64,000 bases of DNA from Bacillota bacterium (lineage in GTDB: Bacteria > Bacillota > Clostridia > Lachnospirales > Lachnospiraceae): NCBI GenBank assembly GCA_023391695.1, contig JAEWAK010000001.1, positions 1 through 64,000 of the forward strand, read 5' to 3'. The notes under the pieces were generated by a model. It worked only from the letters and a program-made list of their open reading frames with translations. It had not been told where the DNA came from and did no database searches. The translations under genes were made by a program, and so were the position numbers. Within the stretch, counting starts at the first letter, position 1. Each line of letters begins with the position of its first letter. Shown here one piece after another: positions 1-8,562 of this stretch.

Positions 1-256
1 ATAAGGGTTATCCTTAACTAAAATAGCACTATTCAATGTTTTCAAAGTGCAAATAAATTTTTAAACTGCAAGATTTTGCAATATTACCAATTTAAATCAA
101 AAAGTAAGAACTTTTTCAGTGGCCTCCTTGGCGGAGTGTAAGCGGTGGTTTAGGGACTTACTTGTTTCAGTCTGAAGAGAATTGTCCAAACTGTCTGACT
201 GATTATGAAGAAATGTTGGCTGTGATGAAGATACGGTAACCGGTACGATAGGAGAA
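1..256. other. Gene-poor left edge
   Basis: No convincing complete gene is seen. A plus-strand open stretch ending at the TAA near 233-235 reads like the tail of a coding sequence and contains a CPNC motif in a short acidic context. It has no visible start and no family I recognise, so it may be a remnant. A minus-strand ORF over 97-318 has no recognisable motif and runs through the palindromes of the adjacent repeat, so it is not called. Confidence 0.3.
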
Positions 257-329
257 TAGGTTGAAAAAACAAAGGCAGTTTTTTCAACATCCTGATTTGT
301 ACGTGCGCTAAGGCGCACAGATGGGAGTT
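257..329 (+). repeat. 73-bp dispersed double-hairpin repeat, copy 1
   Basis: This segment matches 52043-52115 at about 69 of 73 positions. It holds two palindromes: GTTGAAAAAAC paired with GTTTTTTCAAC (about 260-287), and a GTGCGC/GCGCAC stem with a 4-nt loop (about 303-318). It ends in GATGGGAG, which serves as the Shine-Dalgarno of the ORF starting at 333. The stems are identical between copies while the second loop differs (TAAG here, CTAA in copy 2), which suggests selection for structure. It is probably a family of mobile or repetitive RNA-hairpin elements inserted next to start codons. Confidence 0.8.
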
Positions 330-332
330 AAA

Positions 333-539
333 ATGATTTTTTCATTTATCAGAAACCTGTTCCATGTAACGGAAAACATTGGCTTTGACGATAATGAAAT
401 AGAGGATGCGGTAAAGAAGTGGGGTACATTGCCCGCAGTCCTTAAGGCTTACTATAAGCAGCTGGGAAAGCATGAAAGGATAAACAGGTCACAGAATTAT
501 CTTCGGGAACCAATGTCATTATATGAGTCAGGAGATTAA
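333..539 (+). pseudogene. SMI1/KNR4 (SUKH)-like N-terminal remnant
   Basis: The start at 333 follows GGGAG supplied by the upstream repeat; an in-frame ATG at 321 overlaps that ribosome site and is unlikely. The 68-residue product has the N-terminal helix pattern of SUKH/SMI1-KNR4 proteins: an acidic start, then LPAVLKAYYKQLG, then INRSQNYL. SUKH proteins are usually 130-180 residues, so this is only the N-terminal half. It ends exactly where sequence resembling L-rhamnose mutarotase begins, so it looks like a recombination or deletion product rather than a working immunity protein. The family call rests on motif recognition only. Confidence 0.5.
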
Positions 540-540
540 T

Positions 541-741
541 TCCATTTATTGCCGTGACGGTTATCTGTTTGCCTGTTTTGAATATACGGGAAATGATTAT
601 GAGGTAGATATGGCGAAGATGGCGGCACACCCTAAGACACAGGAGTGGTGGGATGTCGTCAAGCCCTGCATGCAGCCTCTTGAAAGCCGCAAAGAAGGCG
701 AATGGTGGTCCGACATGGAGGAAGTATATCATCTGGATTAA
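541..741 (+). pseudogene. rhaM: L-rhamnose mutarotase C-terminal fragment
   Basis: The reading frame encodes about 66 residues closely resembling the C-terminal two thirds of L-rhamnose mutarotase (RhaM, which interconverts rhamnose anomers): YLFACFEYTG, then DMAKMAAHPKTQEWWD, and a terminal EGEWWSDMEEVYHLD. RhaM is normally about 100-110 residues, and the N-terminal strand with its catalytic His is missing. An ATG at 523 could open the frame, but the residues before about 541 belong to the SUKH-like remnant. The gene is therefore truncated and probably inactive. It fits the rhamnosidase theme of the neighbourhood and hints that a rhamnose locus once lay here. Confidence 0.7.
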
Positions 742-771
742 AATATAAAAAGAAATATATGCAGACTAATT

Positions 772-811
772 GGGCCTTCGCAAGAAACTGGTGCGGCAGG
801 CCCTGTTTTTA
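772..811 (+). terminator. Rho-independent terminator
   Basis: GGGCCT at 772-777 pairs with AGGCCC at 798-803, with an inner CGCA/TGCG pairing, followed by TGTTTTTA. It ends the rhaM-remnant transcript. Beyond it (811-925, minus strand) an open frame without a start looks like another coding remnant. Confidence 0.6.
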
Positions 812-936
812 GATGGTGATACGTCCCGGATGCTGGCGCAATCCCCTGATTTTCCAAGCATTTTGTAATAGCCGTCCTGATGAAATTTGTTCCGCCAATC
901 ATCATGATTTGCATAGAGATCTACACCAGTATTGTC

Positions 937-1314
937 TTATTGAAAAATGCCTAACACCTTAAGAAGCAGAAATATGATTAACAGCCATACTACAACTATT
1001 GGCAAGGCATAATACCAATTCTTTGGTTTTCCGCCTGACCATAGTCCTTCTGCTTCCTGGCGGCAGGCATCAAAAAGATCCGGTGGTATCATACATATGG
1101 TAAGAGCGACCAGTGCAGGCAGCAAAATTATATCATCTATATAACCCAGTACAGGAATAAAATCTGGAACCAGATCAATTGGAGATAAAGCGTAGGTTAT
1201 TGTCAATACAGCAATTATCTTAGCCACAATAGGTGTTTCTTTCTTTTTCATGGCAATAAATACTGCGGGAATGTCTGTTTTGAGTTTTTTTGCCCGTTTC
1301 TTTAAGTTCATCAT
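937..1314 (-). CDS. YkvA/DUF1232 family membrane protein
   Basis: This 125-residue protein has the DUF1232 (YkvA) signature YALSPIDLVPDFIPVLGYIDD around residues 40-60, followed by hydrophobic helices and a C-terminal membrane segment (about residues 101-121). DUF1232 proteins are small membrane proteins of unknown molecular function. The start at 1314 is chosen because GGGAGGGA lies 6 nt upstream; a longer ORF to 1353 would put that ribosome site inside the coding region. It is co-directional with the membrane protein ending at 1400, with about 85 bp between them. Confidence 0.75.
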   Translation of the reverse strand: MMNLKKRAKKLKTDIPAVFIAMKKKETPIVAKIIAVLTITYALSPIDLVPDFIPVLGYIDDIILLPALVALTICMIPPDLFDACRQEAEGLWSGGKPKNWYYALPIVVVWLLIIFLLLKVLGIFQ

Positions 1315-1399
1315 CAATATCCCTCCCATAGACAAACCGGTTAGTAAAGCCAATAAATCAAGCCAGGCCGGTTTTCTGCGGATAGCGGTTTAATTGTTT

Positions 1400-1867
1400 T
1401 CACCCGATTTCTTTACGATGCTGTAAATGAATGCCGATGTGGCCGGTTCCCAGAATTACGACGGACAGCATCAGCCATAGTACCTTTCCGTAAACACCGA
1501 GCAGGAAAAATGCAAGGACAGGCAGGGTTGCACCGGCAACCGGCACTCCGCAAAAGCTGCTATAAAAATCAGCAAGGGTCTTCCTGCTTTTAAAGTACTG
1601 TATCCACCACACTTCATACGCAAGCATGAGGATAACGGCTCCGATCAGCCATAATGTCCTAAGAGACCATCCATCGGGATTGTAATCAGTGAAGACCAGA
1701 GCCGTACAGGTTACCAAGACTTGGCCCACACGCTCCAATAAGAGAAGGACTCTGTTTTCATTTCTGAAATTATATTCCTGCGGTTGGTGCTTAACCCAAA
1801 TCAGATTAGGTATAATCAGCATGAGAAGAAAAATCAAACCGATGTATGAAAAGCCAAAATGACCCAT
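1400..1867 (-). CDS. Hypothetical multi-pass membrane protein
   Basis: About 155 residues with four or five hydrophobic helices: an N-terminal FGFSYIGLIFLLML segment, one near VGQVLVTCTALVF, one near LWLIGAVILMLAYEVWW, and two in the C-terminal half. The start at 1867 follows GGAGG with 5-nt spacing; the ORF can be extended to 1915 but without a ribosome site. It resembles uncharacterised membrane proteins common in Clostridia. No catalytic motif is visible and no function is proposed. Confidence 0.65.
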   Translation of the reverse strand: MGHFGFSYIGLIFLLMLIIPNLIWVKHQPQEYNFRNENRVLLLLERVGQVLVTCTALVFTDYNPDGWSLRTLWLIGAVILMLAYEVWWIQYFKSRKTLADFYSSFCGVPVAGATLPVLAFFLLGVYGKVLWLMLSVVILGTGHIGIHLQHRKEIG

Positions 1868-2003
1868 ATATTCCTCCATTGAATTCTTATTTGGTGATAC
1901 CATATCATGTCGCACATAAAAGTTTTGCTTTATTTTAACATATATGAGCAGTAAAATACAATCCCAATGAAGAATACAGTTACGTTACAAATACTCTGCA
2001 AAT

Positions 2004-2055
2004 ACTTTTAAAAATCAGGATTTGTTGTTAATATTTTTAAAAATCAGGATTTGCT
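2004..2055. repeat. Short tandem direct repeat in intergenic region 1868-2167
   Basis: A unit of about 24 bp, TTTTTAAAAATCAGGATTTG plus TTG or CTG, occurs twice (about 2004-2027 and 2033-2055), and a third degenerate copy follows near 2063-2080. Nothing else is recognisable between the two minus-strand genes. Confidence 0.6.
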
Positions 2056-2167
2056 GAAAATACTTAAAACAGGGTTTGCGGGAAGTATAATTATGGGGTC
2101 CGGGAAGCGGTATACCCACATATAAAAAGAAAGTCAGGAACAGTTTCCAGACTTTCTCTTTTCGGTA

Positions 2168-4369
2168 TTATATTTCGCTATAGAAAATATAGCTTCCTTT
2201 TGATATTTCGCAGGATTTACCGGCTATGGAAACAATAGCATCCACAGGTGTTTCAATTTCATAACGCCAAATATTATTTTCTTTTTTCCATTCGGACCGG
2301 ATCAGGCCATGCCTGGTTTCCAGAGAAGCTTTTAACCAATTTAAACGGCTGTCCGGAACGGGGGAAAAGGTTATTTTTTCATAGCCGGGAAAATCTTCCA
2401 CGGGTTTAATTCCTGCAGCCACACCATATACCCAGTCTGCTACGGCGCCGTAAGCATAATGGTTATAGGAATTCATATCCGAACTCCAGAAATCTCCGTT
2501 TTCCATAATGCCATCCCAGTGCTCCCATATGGTGGTTGCCCCCTTGGTAACCGGATAAAGCCAGGAAGGGTATTGTTCACGAAGCAGCAGGGAATAGGCT
2601 AATTCCGTATATCCGTAATCACTCAATACATGGAGCAGATAAGGAGTTCCAACGAAACCGGTCTGAAGTTTTATACCGCATTTTTTCACCATATCGGCAA
2701 GTTTGTCTGCGGCAGCCTGGCAGTCGGGTGCTAATTTAAAGTGTGCAGCAAGTACGCATTCGGTTTGTGTGAAATATTCCGGATATGCGGACTGGAATGC
2801 GGCTACAATGTTTTTATATAGTTCTTCATATTCCCGGACATCTTCTCCAAGTACGGTACCGGCTTTTACTACCAGTGAGGTAGAGTAAGCATAAAAAGCA
2901 GAGGCGATAAAATCTTCTCTGGTAGATCCTTTATAGCTTCCGGAGGGGGCGTCTAATCCCAGCCAATCACCGAAATGTTTCCCGCCGGTCCAGAGATTTT
3001 TATCCCTGGTACTGGAAGTAATATATCCAATCCATTTCTTCATACATTCAAACTGGGAAGCAAGGATCTGAGGATTCCCATAGGCCAGATAGATTTCCCA
3101 CGGGCAGATAGCGGCGGAGTCTCCCCAGGCAGCACTGCTTTCGTCTCCCAATATATCCGGTATTACGTGGCCGATACGGCCGTTTTCGCCTTGATCGGCT
3201 GCCATATCTGCCAGCCACTTGGTGAAGAATTTTTCCACATTATAGTTTAAGGCTGCGGTTTTTATAAATACCTGGGCATCACCGGTCCAACCAAGACGTT
3301 CATCTCTTTGAGGGCAATCCGTAGGTACATCTAAGAAGTTTCCTTTCTGTCCCCAGATAATATTGTCGAAGAGCCGGTTCAAAAGCGGATTGGAACAGCT
3401 CAAATGTCCGGTGCGTTTTAGATCGGAATGTACTGCTACGGCATGGAAGCTTTCCAGAAAGTTTTTCAAGAAGCTTTCCGGGAAGTTTTCGGATTTAACC
3501 GCATCAACACCGCCGGGAAACTGATCCACGCGGATATAACGAAAGCCAAAGAAGGTCAGTTTGGGTTTATAGGTCTGAATACCGTCTTTGCAGATATAAT
3601 GGTATTTTGCCTTTGCGCTGCGGTAATTTTCCGTATAAAAATTACCTTCTTTATCCAGGACTTCTGCGTGGGAAAGTTCTATTACCTCACCGGATTTGGC
3701 GCTGACATTGATTTCTACATAACCGGTTACTTCCTGGCCAAAATCAATTACCAGTTCTCCCTTGGGAGTCCGAAAAAGCCGTGCCGCCTGAAGCTGTTCC
3801 TGTTCATGGATTTCTTCGCCCTGCTGCCTTATAAGGGTATGAAAAGGTCCGTCAAAAGTTTGGACTGCCTGTGTTGTGTTTGTTGAAAAGGATGCGTCAT
3901 AAGTTTCGCCGTCATATATTTCTGAGAAGCGGACGTTACTTTCTCCGCAAGTCCAGGTTTCATCGGAAGATATAATTGCAGCCGTGCCGTCTTCATAATG
4001 GATTTCTAATTGTGCCAGAAGTCCTGCCGGCATTTTCCGTAATTCTTCCTGCGCCGGTAAGCTGTTCCAACCCAATCTGCCCCGGTACCAGCCTTTTCCC
4101 ACAGTTACCTGAAGTTGGTTATTATCCTTCAGTAATCCGGTCACATCATATTCCTGATATTGCAGCCGCTTCGTATAAGTAGTCCAGCCGGGAGCCAGTA
4201 TAAAATCTCCGATCCTTTTTCCGTTCAGTGTTGCTTCGTATACTCCAAGGGCCGTAATAAACAATTTTGCTTCTTTTACCTGACCGGGAGAGGAAAAGTT
4301 TTTTGAAAATAAAGGACAGATATCCCCCAGATCTGTTGCCGGTTTCAACCATTTTGCCTGCCATTTCAT
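2168..4369 (-). CDS. GH78 alpha-L-rhamnosidase
   Basis: The 733-residue enzyme should release terminal alpha-L-rhamnose from pectic or plant glycosides by the inverting GH78 mechanism. The GH78 signature DCPQRDERLGWTGDAQ starts at D351; these acidic residues line the active site and include the general acid region. E616 in TIWEHWDG matches the position of the catalytic base. The N-terminal third is beta-rich and matches the Bac_rhamnosid_N sugar-binding module (GWYRGRLGW around residue 105). There is no signal peptide, so it is cytoplasmic. The start at 4369 follows GGAGG with 7-nt spacing; the 59 extra upstream codons lack a ribosome site and would run into the divergent promoter. It faces an AraC regulator across about 106 bp. 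Confidence 0.93.
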   Translation of the reverse strand: MKWQAKWLKPATDLGDICPLFSKNFSSPGQVKEAKLFITALGVYEATLNGKRIGDFILAPGWTTYTKRLQYQEYDVTGLLKDNNQLQVTVGKGWYRGRLGWNSLPAQEELRKMPAGLLAQLEIHYEDGTAAIISSDETWTCGESNVRFSEIYDGETYDASFSTNTTQAVQTFDGPFHTLIRQQGEEIHEQEQLQAARLFRTPKGELVIDFGQEVTGYVEINVSAKSGEVIELSHAEVLDKEGNFYTENYRSAKAKYHYICKDGIQTYKPKLTFFGFRYIRVDQFPGGVDAVKSENFPESFLKNFLESFHAVAVHSDLKRTGHLSCSNPLLNRLFDNIIWGQKGNFLDVPTDCPQRDERLGWTGDAQVFIKTAALNYNVEKFFTKWLADMAADQGENGRIGHVIPDILGDESSAAWGDSAAICPWEIYLAYGNPQILASQFECMKKWIGYITSSTRDKNLWTGGKHFGDWLGLDAPSGSYKGSTREDFIASAFYAYSTSLVVKAGTVLGEDVREYEELYKNIVAAFQSAYPEYFTQTECVLAAHFKLAPDCQAAADKLADMVKKCGIKLQTGFVGTPYLLHVLSDYGYTELAYSLLLREQYPSWLYPVTKGATTIWEHWDGIMENGDFWSSDMNSYNHYAYGAVADWVYGVAAGIKPVEDFPGYEKITFSPVPDSRLNWLKASLETRHGLIRSEWKKENNIWRYEIETPVDAIVSIAGKSCEISKGSYIFYSEI

Positions 4370-4475
4370 ATAAATACCTCCATTATTTAATTTATCTGTT
4401 GACTTTAAGATTAACAGATAGTACGCTGAAAGAAAACGCCGGATTATAACTAATATAGGGGGTGAATTTAACCTG

Positions 4476-5366
4476 ATGAGAAAAGAATATACATTTGAAA
4501 TAAGAGAGCCGGAAGTGGGAATGAATACGGTTGATAAACTGGTCATCCTGCCTTACAGGCAGGATGACATCAGAGATCATAATCATAATTTTTTTGAACT
4601 TGCTTATATAACGGGAGGTTCCTGCATTCATACATTAGATGAGGTCAGTTGTGAAATCTCTGTTGGAGATTATTTTATCATAGATTACGGAAGCGTACAC
4701 AGTTATACCGGGAGTAAAGATCTGACCTTGATTAACTGCCTGTTTCTGCCTGAGATCATTGATGATACCTTAAAGGGGCGCTGTTCCTTCGAAGAGCTGA
4801 TGCACGGATGTCTTCTGCGGTATTACAAAGTATATTGGGGAAAGACACCGGCTAACCGGGTTTTTCACGATGGGGATGGAAGAGTGTTACAGCTTTTGAA
4901 TGGTTTAATGAAAGAGTATCAGGAAAAGCAGGTGGGATATACAGAGGTTTTCAGATGCAGGCTCCAGGAAATTCTTATAATAATCATGCGCAATGTGTTG
5001 GATAATAACTCCAAGTGTACCAATAATACAATAATTTTAGAGGCCATTCAATATATTAACAGCAACTACCGGAATCAGAAGATACTGGACGGATTTTGTA
5101 AACAGTATCATTTTACACCCCAATATATCAGCCGTAAATTTAAACAGGAAACAGGCCTGACCATAAGAGATTACCTGCAGAAGGTGCGAATGGAAAAATG
5201 TTGTGAATTACTGGCCGGAAGTGATAGGTCTGTTTCGGAAATAGCCCAGGCGGCAGGATACAATGATATTAAATTTTTTAATGAACTATTTAAGCGTATG
5301 TTAAAAATGACACCCAGAGAATACCGGAAGATGTCTTTGCACCCAGAGTATATACCGCAGAGGTAG
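4476..5366 (+). CDS. AraC-family transcriptional regulator
   Basis: The 296-residue protein has an N-terminal cupin-like sensor (about residues 20-130; HNHNFFELAYITGG is typical of sugar-sensing AraC arms) and a C-terminal double helix-turn-helix (about residues 190-290) with the usual SVSEIAQAAGYNDIKFFNELFKR and MTPREYRK signatures. It is divergent from the GH78 rhamnosidase and so probably controls it in response to rhamnose or a rhamnoside (inference from layout). AGGGGGTGA lies about 10 nt upstream of the ATG. Confidence 0.9.
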   Translation: MRKEYTFEIREPEVGMNTVDKLVILPYRQDDIRDHNHNFFELAYITGGSCIHTLDEVSCEISVGDYFIIDYGSVHSYTGSKDLTLINCLFLPEIIDDTLKGRCSFEELMHGCLLRYYKVYWGKTPANRVFHDGDGRVLQLLNGLMKEYQEKQVGYTEVFRCRLQEILIIIMRNVLDNNSKCTNNTIILEAIQYINSNYRNQKILDGFCKQYHFTPQYISRKFKQETGLTIRDYLQKVRMEKCCELLAGSDRSVSEIAQAAGYNDIKFFNELFKRMLKMTPREYRKMSLHPEYIPQR

Positions 5367-5533
5367 AAGTACCTGGATATAGTTAAATTGATAAGGCGGC
5401 CTAGCCTTTTTGCCGTCTGTATGAATTACGTCAGTGTAAGAACACAATAGCCGGCTGGTAAGCAGGTCCTTGTCATGTTGATTCGTGTGGTTTGCAGAAA
5501 TGGAAATACCTTTAAGATCAAATAAGCAAAAGA

Positions 5534-5569
5534 GCTGTTCACTTAACTAAGTATATTAGTTTGAACAGC
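5534..5569. terminator. Bidirectional stem-loop terminator
   Basis: GCTGTTCA (5534-5541) pairs with TGAACAGC (5562-5569), and the loop contains a further AACTAA/TTAGTT pairing. It is flanked by CAAAAGA on the left and CCCTTTCT on the right. It lies between the convergent AraC gene and the minus-strand glycosidase and can serve both. Confidence 0.55.
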
Positions 5570-5610
5570 CCTTTCTATCCATAGGCGGCAATATAATATG
5601 ATTGGAATAA

Positions 5611-7128
5611 TTATTTTATTATGATCCGTATTGCCATATATTCTCTTCCGGGAAGTGTGATTTTAAACTTATCCTGGAATGTGCCCATCCTTTTTATGGT
5701 CATATTCCAGGTATCAATCACTTCAACATCATAGTTATGGCCGTCAGGAAAGGAAAAAGTCCGAAAACCCGGCCGGAAACAGCTGTAATAATGAATGGCA
5801 TAGGCTCCTCCGTCAGCGATACCAACAACCTCATCCCATTCTCTTTTAACCGGGATCAGGCCGTTACCGGGAGTCTGCTGCATGATCTCGGATAAAAATT
5901 TTATCCGGGCCGGGCTATCTCCATGGAGAACACCTCCATGGGACCACCAGAGAATATTATTCGGATGCTGATAAGTTTCTCCATGACCGGGATATCCGCC
6001 TCTGACAAAAGCCTCCCAGAAACGTCTTGTCATTTCCTGGCCGCTGATATTACCCCAGGCATGATTGATATTGCCTTCATAGGCGATTTCATCCAGTAAA
6101 ACCGGCTTGTTATACCGGGCCCTCCATTCATCGGTCAGCTCCGCAGATTTATACAGATCCGTACGCTGGATACTGCAGTGGGTGATCCAGGGCCTCCCAA
6201 AATCATAAAACTGAAAGCAGTTATGTATGGAGCGCAGATGCCGGTATGGATCATGGGTATAGATCTCCCTGGCGTTTGCTTCCCAGTCGGCAACCGATTT
6301 ATGAAAGAATAAATCATACTCATTTGCCAGGGACCACCATACATTTCGGTAAGCACTGAACCTGGCCATCACATAACGAAGATAAAATGCTTCATTCTCT
6401 GTACCCATACGGCTGAAACCCCACCGGTCATAAGGGTGCATCAATATAATATCGGCTTCTATTCCTAAATTCCTTAAATCTTTGATGCGTTTTTCAAAAT
6501 TTTGAAAATGAATGGGATTAAAGCGCCGGAAGTCCCATTCATTTCCTTCCGGAACCGCGTTATCACCAAATAAAACAAAATTGTCTTCATTTAAGCCGGA
6601 GGAATCACAAGGTGTGCCCTCGTATGGATACGAGACAGGCTCATGAAGATTATAAAGGTAATGTTTTGGAAAAATACAAAAACGAAGCTTATTAAAGGCA
6701 TTTTCCGATAAGGTTTTCAGAGTCTGTTCCTGTAACTCGGACGGTTGATGGGTCCATACATAACAGGTTGTACCAAGGCAGTGGAAAGGAGTTCCATCTT
6801 CATAAACCAGGTGAAGATTTGAATCAGCTCGCACCGGACCGAGATTATTTCCCGATGGAGCCGTTACCGTAAAATTCCCTTTATATTCTTCCGCTGAAAA
6901 AGTGCCTTTGATAATAAACTGATAATCTTCTTCAAAGGAAGGCATAAAACGTACGATATATCTGCCGTTTCCATCATAAAAGCCTTCCACCGTTTTTCTT
7001 TCGTTACAGGATATGAAGACACCATAAATAGTATAATCCTCAAAAGGATTTCCGTCCTGAACCCCTGGCAGGGCAGCTTCGAAAGTGTCCCATTTTTCTA
7101 CAGCCGTCGTATAAACCAGATCATTCAT
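5611..7128 (-). CDS. DUF5060/DUF4038-type glycoside hydrolase
   Basis: About 505 residues. An N-terminal beta-sandwich (residues 1-90, DUF5060-like) precedes a TIM-barrel resembling DUF4038/apiosidase-like enzymes and a C-terminal beta domain (DUF5605-like). Likely catalytic glutamates are E270 in WWSLANEYD (acid/base, after the NE pair on strand 4) and E347 in LLDEIAYEG (nucleophile). There is no signal peptide, so it is cytoplasmic. The start at 7128 follows GGGGGA; six upstream codons from 7146 lack their own ribosome site. Related enzymes act on pectin side chains, but the substrate here is not determined. A paralogue-like gene lies at 48535-50142. Confidence 0.8.
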   Translation of the reverse strand: MNDLVYTTAVEKWDTFEAALPGVQDGNPFEDYTIYGVFISCNERKTVEGFYDGNGRYIVRFMPSFEEDYQFIIKGTFSAEEYKGNFTVTAPSGNNLGPVRADSNLHLVYEDGTPFHCLGTTCYVWTHQPSELQEQTLKTLSENAFNKLRFCIFPKHYLYNLHEPVSYPYEGTPCDSSGLNEDNFVLFGDNAVPEGNEWDFRRFNPIHFQNFEKRIKDLRNLGIEADIILMHPYDRWGFSRMGTENEAFYLRYVMARFSAYRNVWWSLANEYDLFFHKSVADWEANAREIYTHDPYRHLRSIHNCFQFYDFGRPWITHCSIQRTDLYKSAELTDEWRARYNKPVLLDEIAYEGNINHAWGNISGQEMTRRFWEAFVRGGYPGHGETYQHPNNILWWSHGGVLHGDSPARIKFLSEIMQQTPGNGLIPVKREWDEVVGIADGGAYAIHYYSCFRPGFRTFSFPDGHNYDVEVIDTWNMTIKRMGTFQDKFKITLPGREYMAIRIIIK

Positions 7129-7333
7129 AAAAGTCCCCCATTCCATTCTTTTTTTATATTATATAGCTTTAAGCCGAAAGAAACTATAATTATTCGGTCA
7201 GGAAATATCACTATTCGGAGGTCTTTTCCTTATACCTGTACCATAAAATGAGTTCCATGCTATGCGTCGGAGTGCTGTTATTGCTTAACACAGGGAAGAT
7301 AGGGGATACCAGTTGGTACACTATGTAAAGATA

Positions 7334-8419
7334 TCATACTAAAGATTCGTTATTTAATTTCGCTACTAACTCGGTACGTGATTTTACTTCCGTTTTGCTA
7401 AAGAGTGCCGAGACATGTTTCTTTACGGTGGATAAGCCGATATAAAGATCATTGGCTATTTCGATATTGGATTTACCTTTAAGCAGCAGTAATGCAATTT
7501 CCTTTTCCCGATAGGTCAGGGAATATTTTGGAATTAATTTCTGGGTGCTGTTATCATTTCTCTCGAACTTATTGTCTGCCTTTAACATACTTTTTGCATT
7601 TTCTATAAATTGTTCCGGCGTGATTACTTTATCCTTTAATATATGGTATCCGATGCCCGCTTGAATTTTGACGGGAGTATCGTTAAAGGAGAAATTTAAG
7701 CTGTTAACCCGCTCATAGATATAATCACATACCCGTCCGACCTGATTCTCATTAAGGCCGTGCATTACAAGGACAAACCGTACTCCCCGGTAATTTGATA
7801 TCCAATCTTTTTCATGGCGGGGAAGTCCCTTTAAAGCCTTTGCCACTTCTTTAATAATCTGATTGCCCGCCGAATAGCCGTGGATGTTATTGATATAATC
7901 CATATCCCTGATTTTTATGATAAACAGGGTAACATTGATGTTTTCCCGGTAGGAAAAGGCAATATTGTGGGGCAGCCTTTCAAATATGAATTGATCGTTG
8001 TATAAATTCGTTAATGCATTTTTTACAATTGATAAATTTTGTTTTTTGATTAATTTAATAATATCATCGAATTTCTTGCCGTGATCAAAATAATCGGAAG
8101 AGACATTCTGCATAAATTCCAAAACCACACTATAATTGCTCAGCGGTACGGCAGTCATTATATAGATGCTTGATTGATTATATTCAATTTTTGTAAAGGT
8201 TTTATTTTGGATATAAGCTCTGCAGGAAACGCAGTTATCACAAACCTTATTATTTTCCCAGAAGTCATAGCAGTCATCTGCATCCATGACTTTATTGGCA
8301 CTCTTTATGACTTTGTATACTTTTTTCTCTATGGGATCAACCATACGGATACTCTCATACAAATTTTCTATAAAATTAAAGTCCAATGTTATCTTATCGA
8401 TCAAATCATGATTTTTCAT
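7334..8419 (-). CDS. PAS-like / degenerate GGDEF / LuxR-HTH regulator
   Basis: The 361-residue protein has three parts. The N-terminal sensor (about 15-125) is PAS-like with a cysteine cluster at C50, C60, C63 and C66 (CDNCVSC), possibly metal- or redox-binding. A GGDEF-type domain follows (about 135-285): ALTNLYNDQFIFERL and HGYSAGNQIIKEVAK match the family, but the active-site loop reads NYRGVRFVLV instead of GGDEF, so cyclase activity is unlikely. The end (about 295-361) is a LuxR-type helix-turn-helix (LTYREKEIALLLLKGKSNIEIA). It should bind DNA in response to a ligand or c-di-GMP-like signal (inference). It is divergent from the chemoreceptor gene at 8563 and may regulate it. Confidence 0.8.
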   Translation of the reverse strand: MKNHDLIDKITLDFNFIENLYESIRMVDPIEKKVYKVIKSANKVMDADDCYDFWENNKVCDNCVSCRAYIQNKTFTKIEYNQSSIYIMTAVPLSNYSVVLEFMQNVSSDYFDHGKKFDDIIKLIKKQNLSIVKNALTNLYNDQFIFERLPHNIAFSYRENINVTLFIIKIRDMDYINNIHGYSAGNQIIKEVAKALKGLPRHEKDWISNYRGVRFVLVMHGLNENQVGRVCDYIYERVNSLNFSFNDTPVKIQAGIGYHILKDKVITPEQFIENAKSMLKADNKFERNDNSTQKLIPKYSLTYREKEIALLLLKGKSNIEIANDLYIGLSTVKKHVSALFSKTEVKSRTELVAKLNNESLV

Positions 8420-8562
8420 ATTTACCTCTTATGCGTGCAACAGGATGATTACAAAATATGGTAATAAAAGTATACTTTTGACCCATAACGTTTTTTCTGC
8501 CCCTATTATATCATAGAAGCATAGAAATTAACAACCAATAACATTATGGAAAGGATGATCTT

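Noticed and set aside
3428..3886. 152-codon plus-strand ORF within the GH78 gene
   Set aside because: Antisense of the rhamnosidase coding region; no ribosome site and no family features.
5390..5412. Second terminator (AAGGC/GCCTT) after the AraC gene
   Set aside because: Only a 5-bp stem is possible; the stronger hairpin at 5534-5569 suffices.
7334..8419. Active diguanylate cyclase
   Set aside because: The GGDEF signature is replaced by RGVRF and a DNA-binding output domain is present.
8478..8509. Sigma-A promoter for the chemoreceptor gene (TTGACC and TATTAT)
   Set aside because: The spacing of about 20 bp is too long for a confident call.
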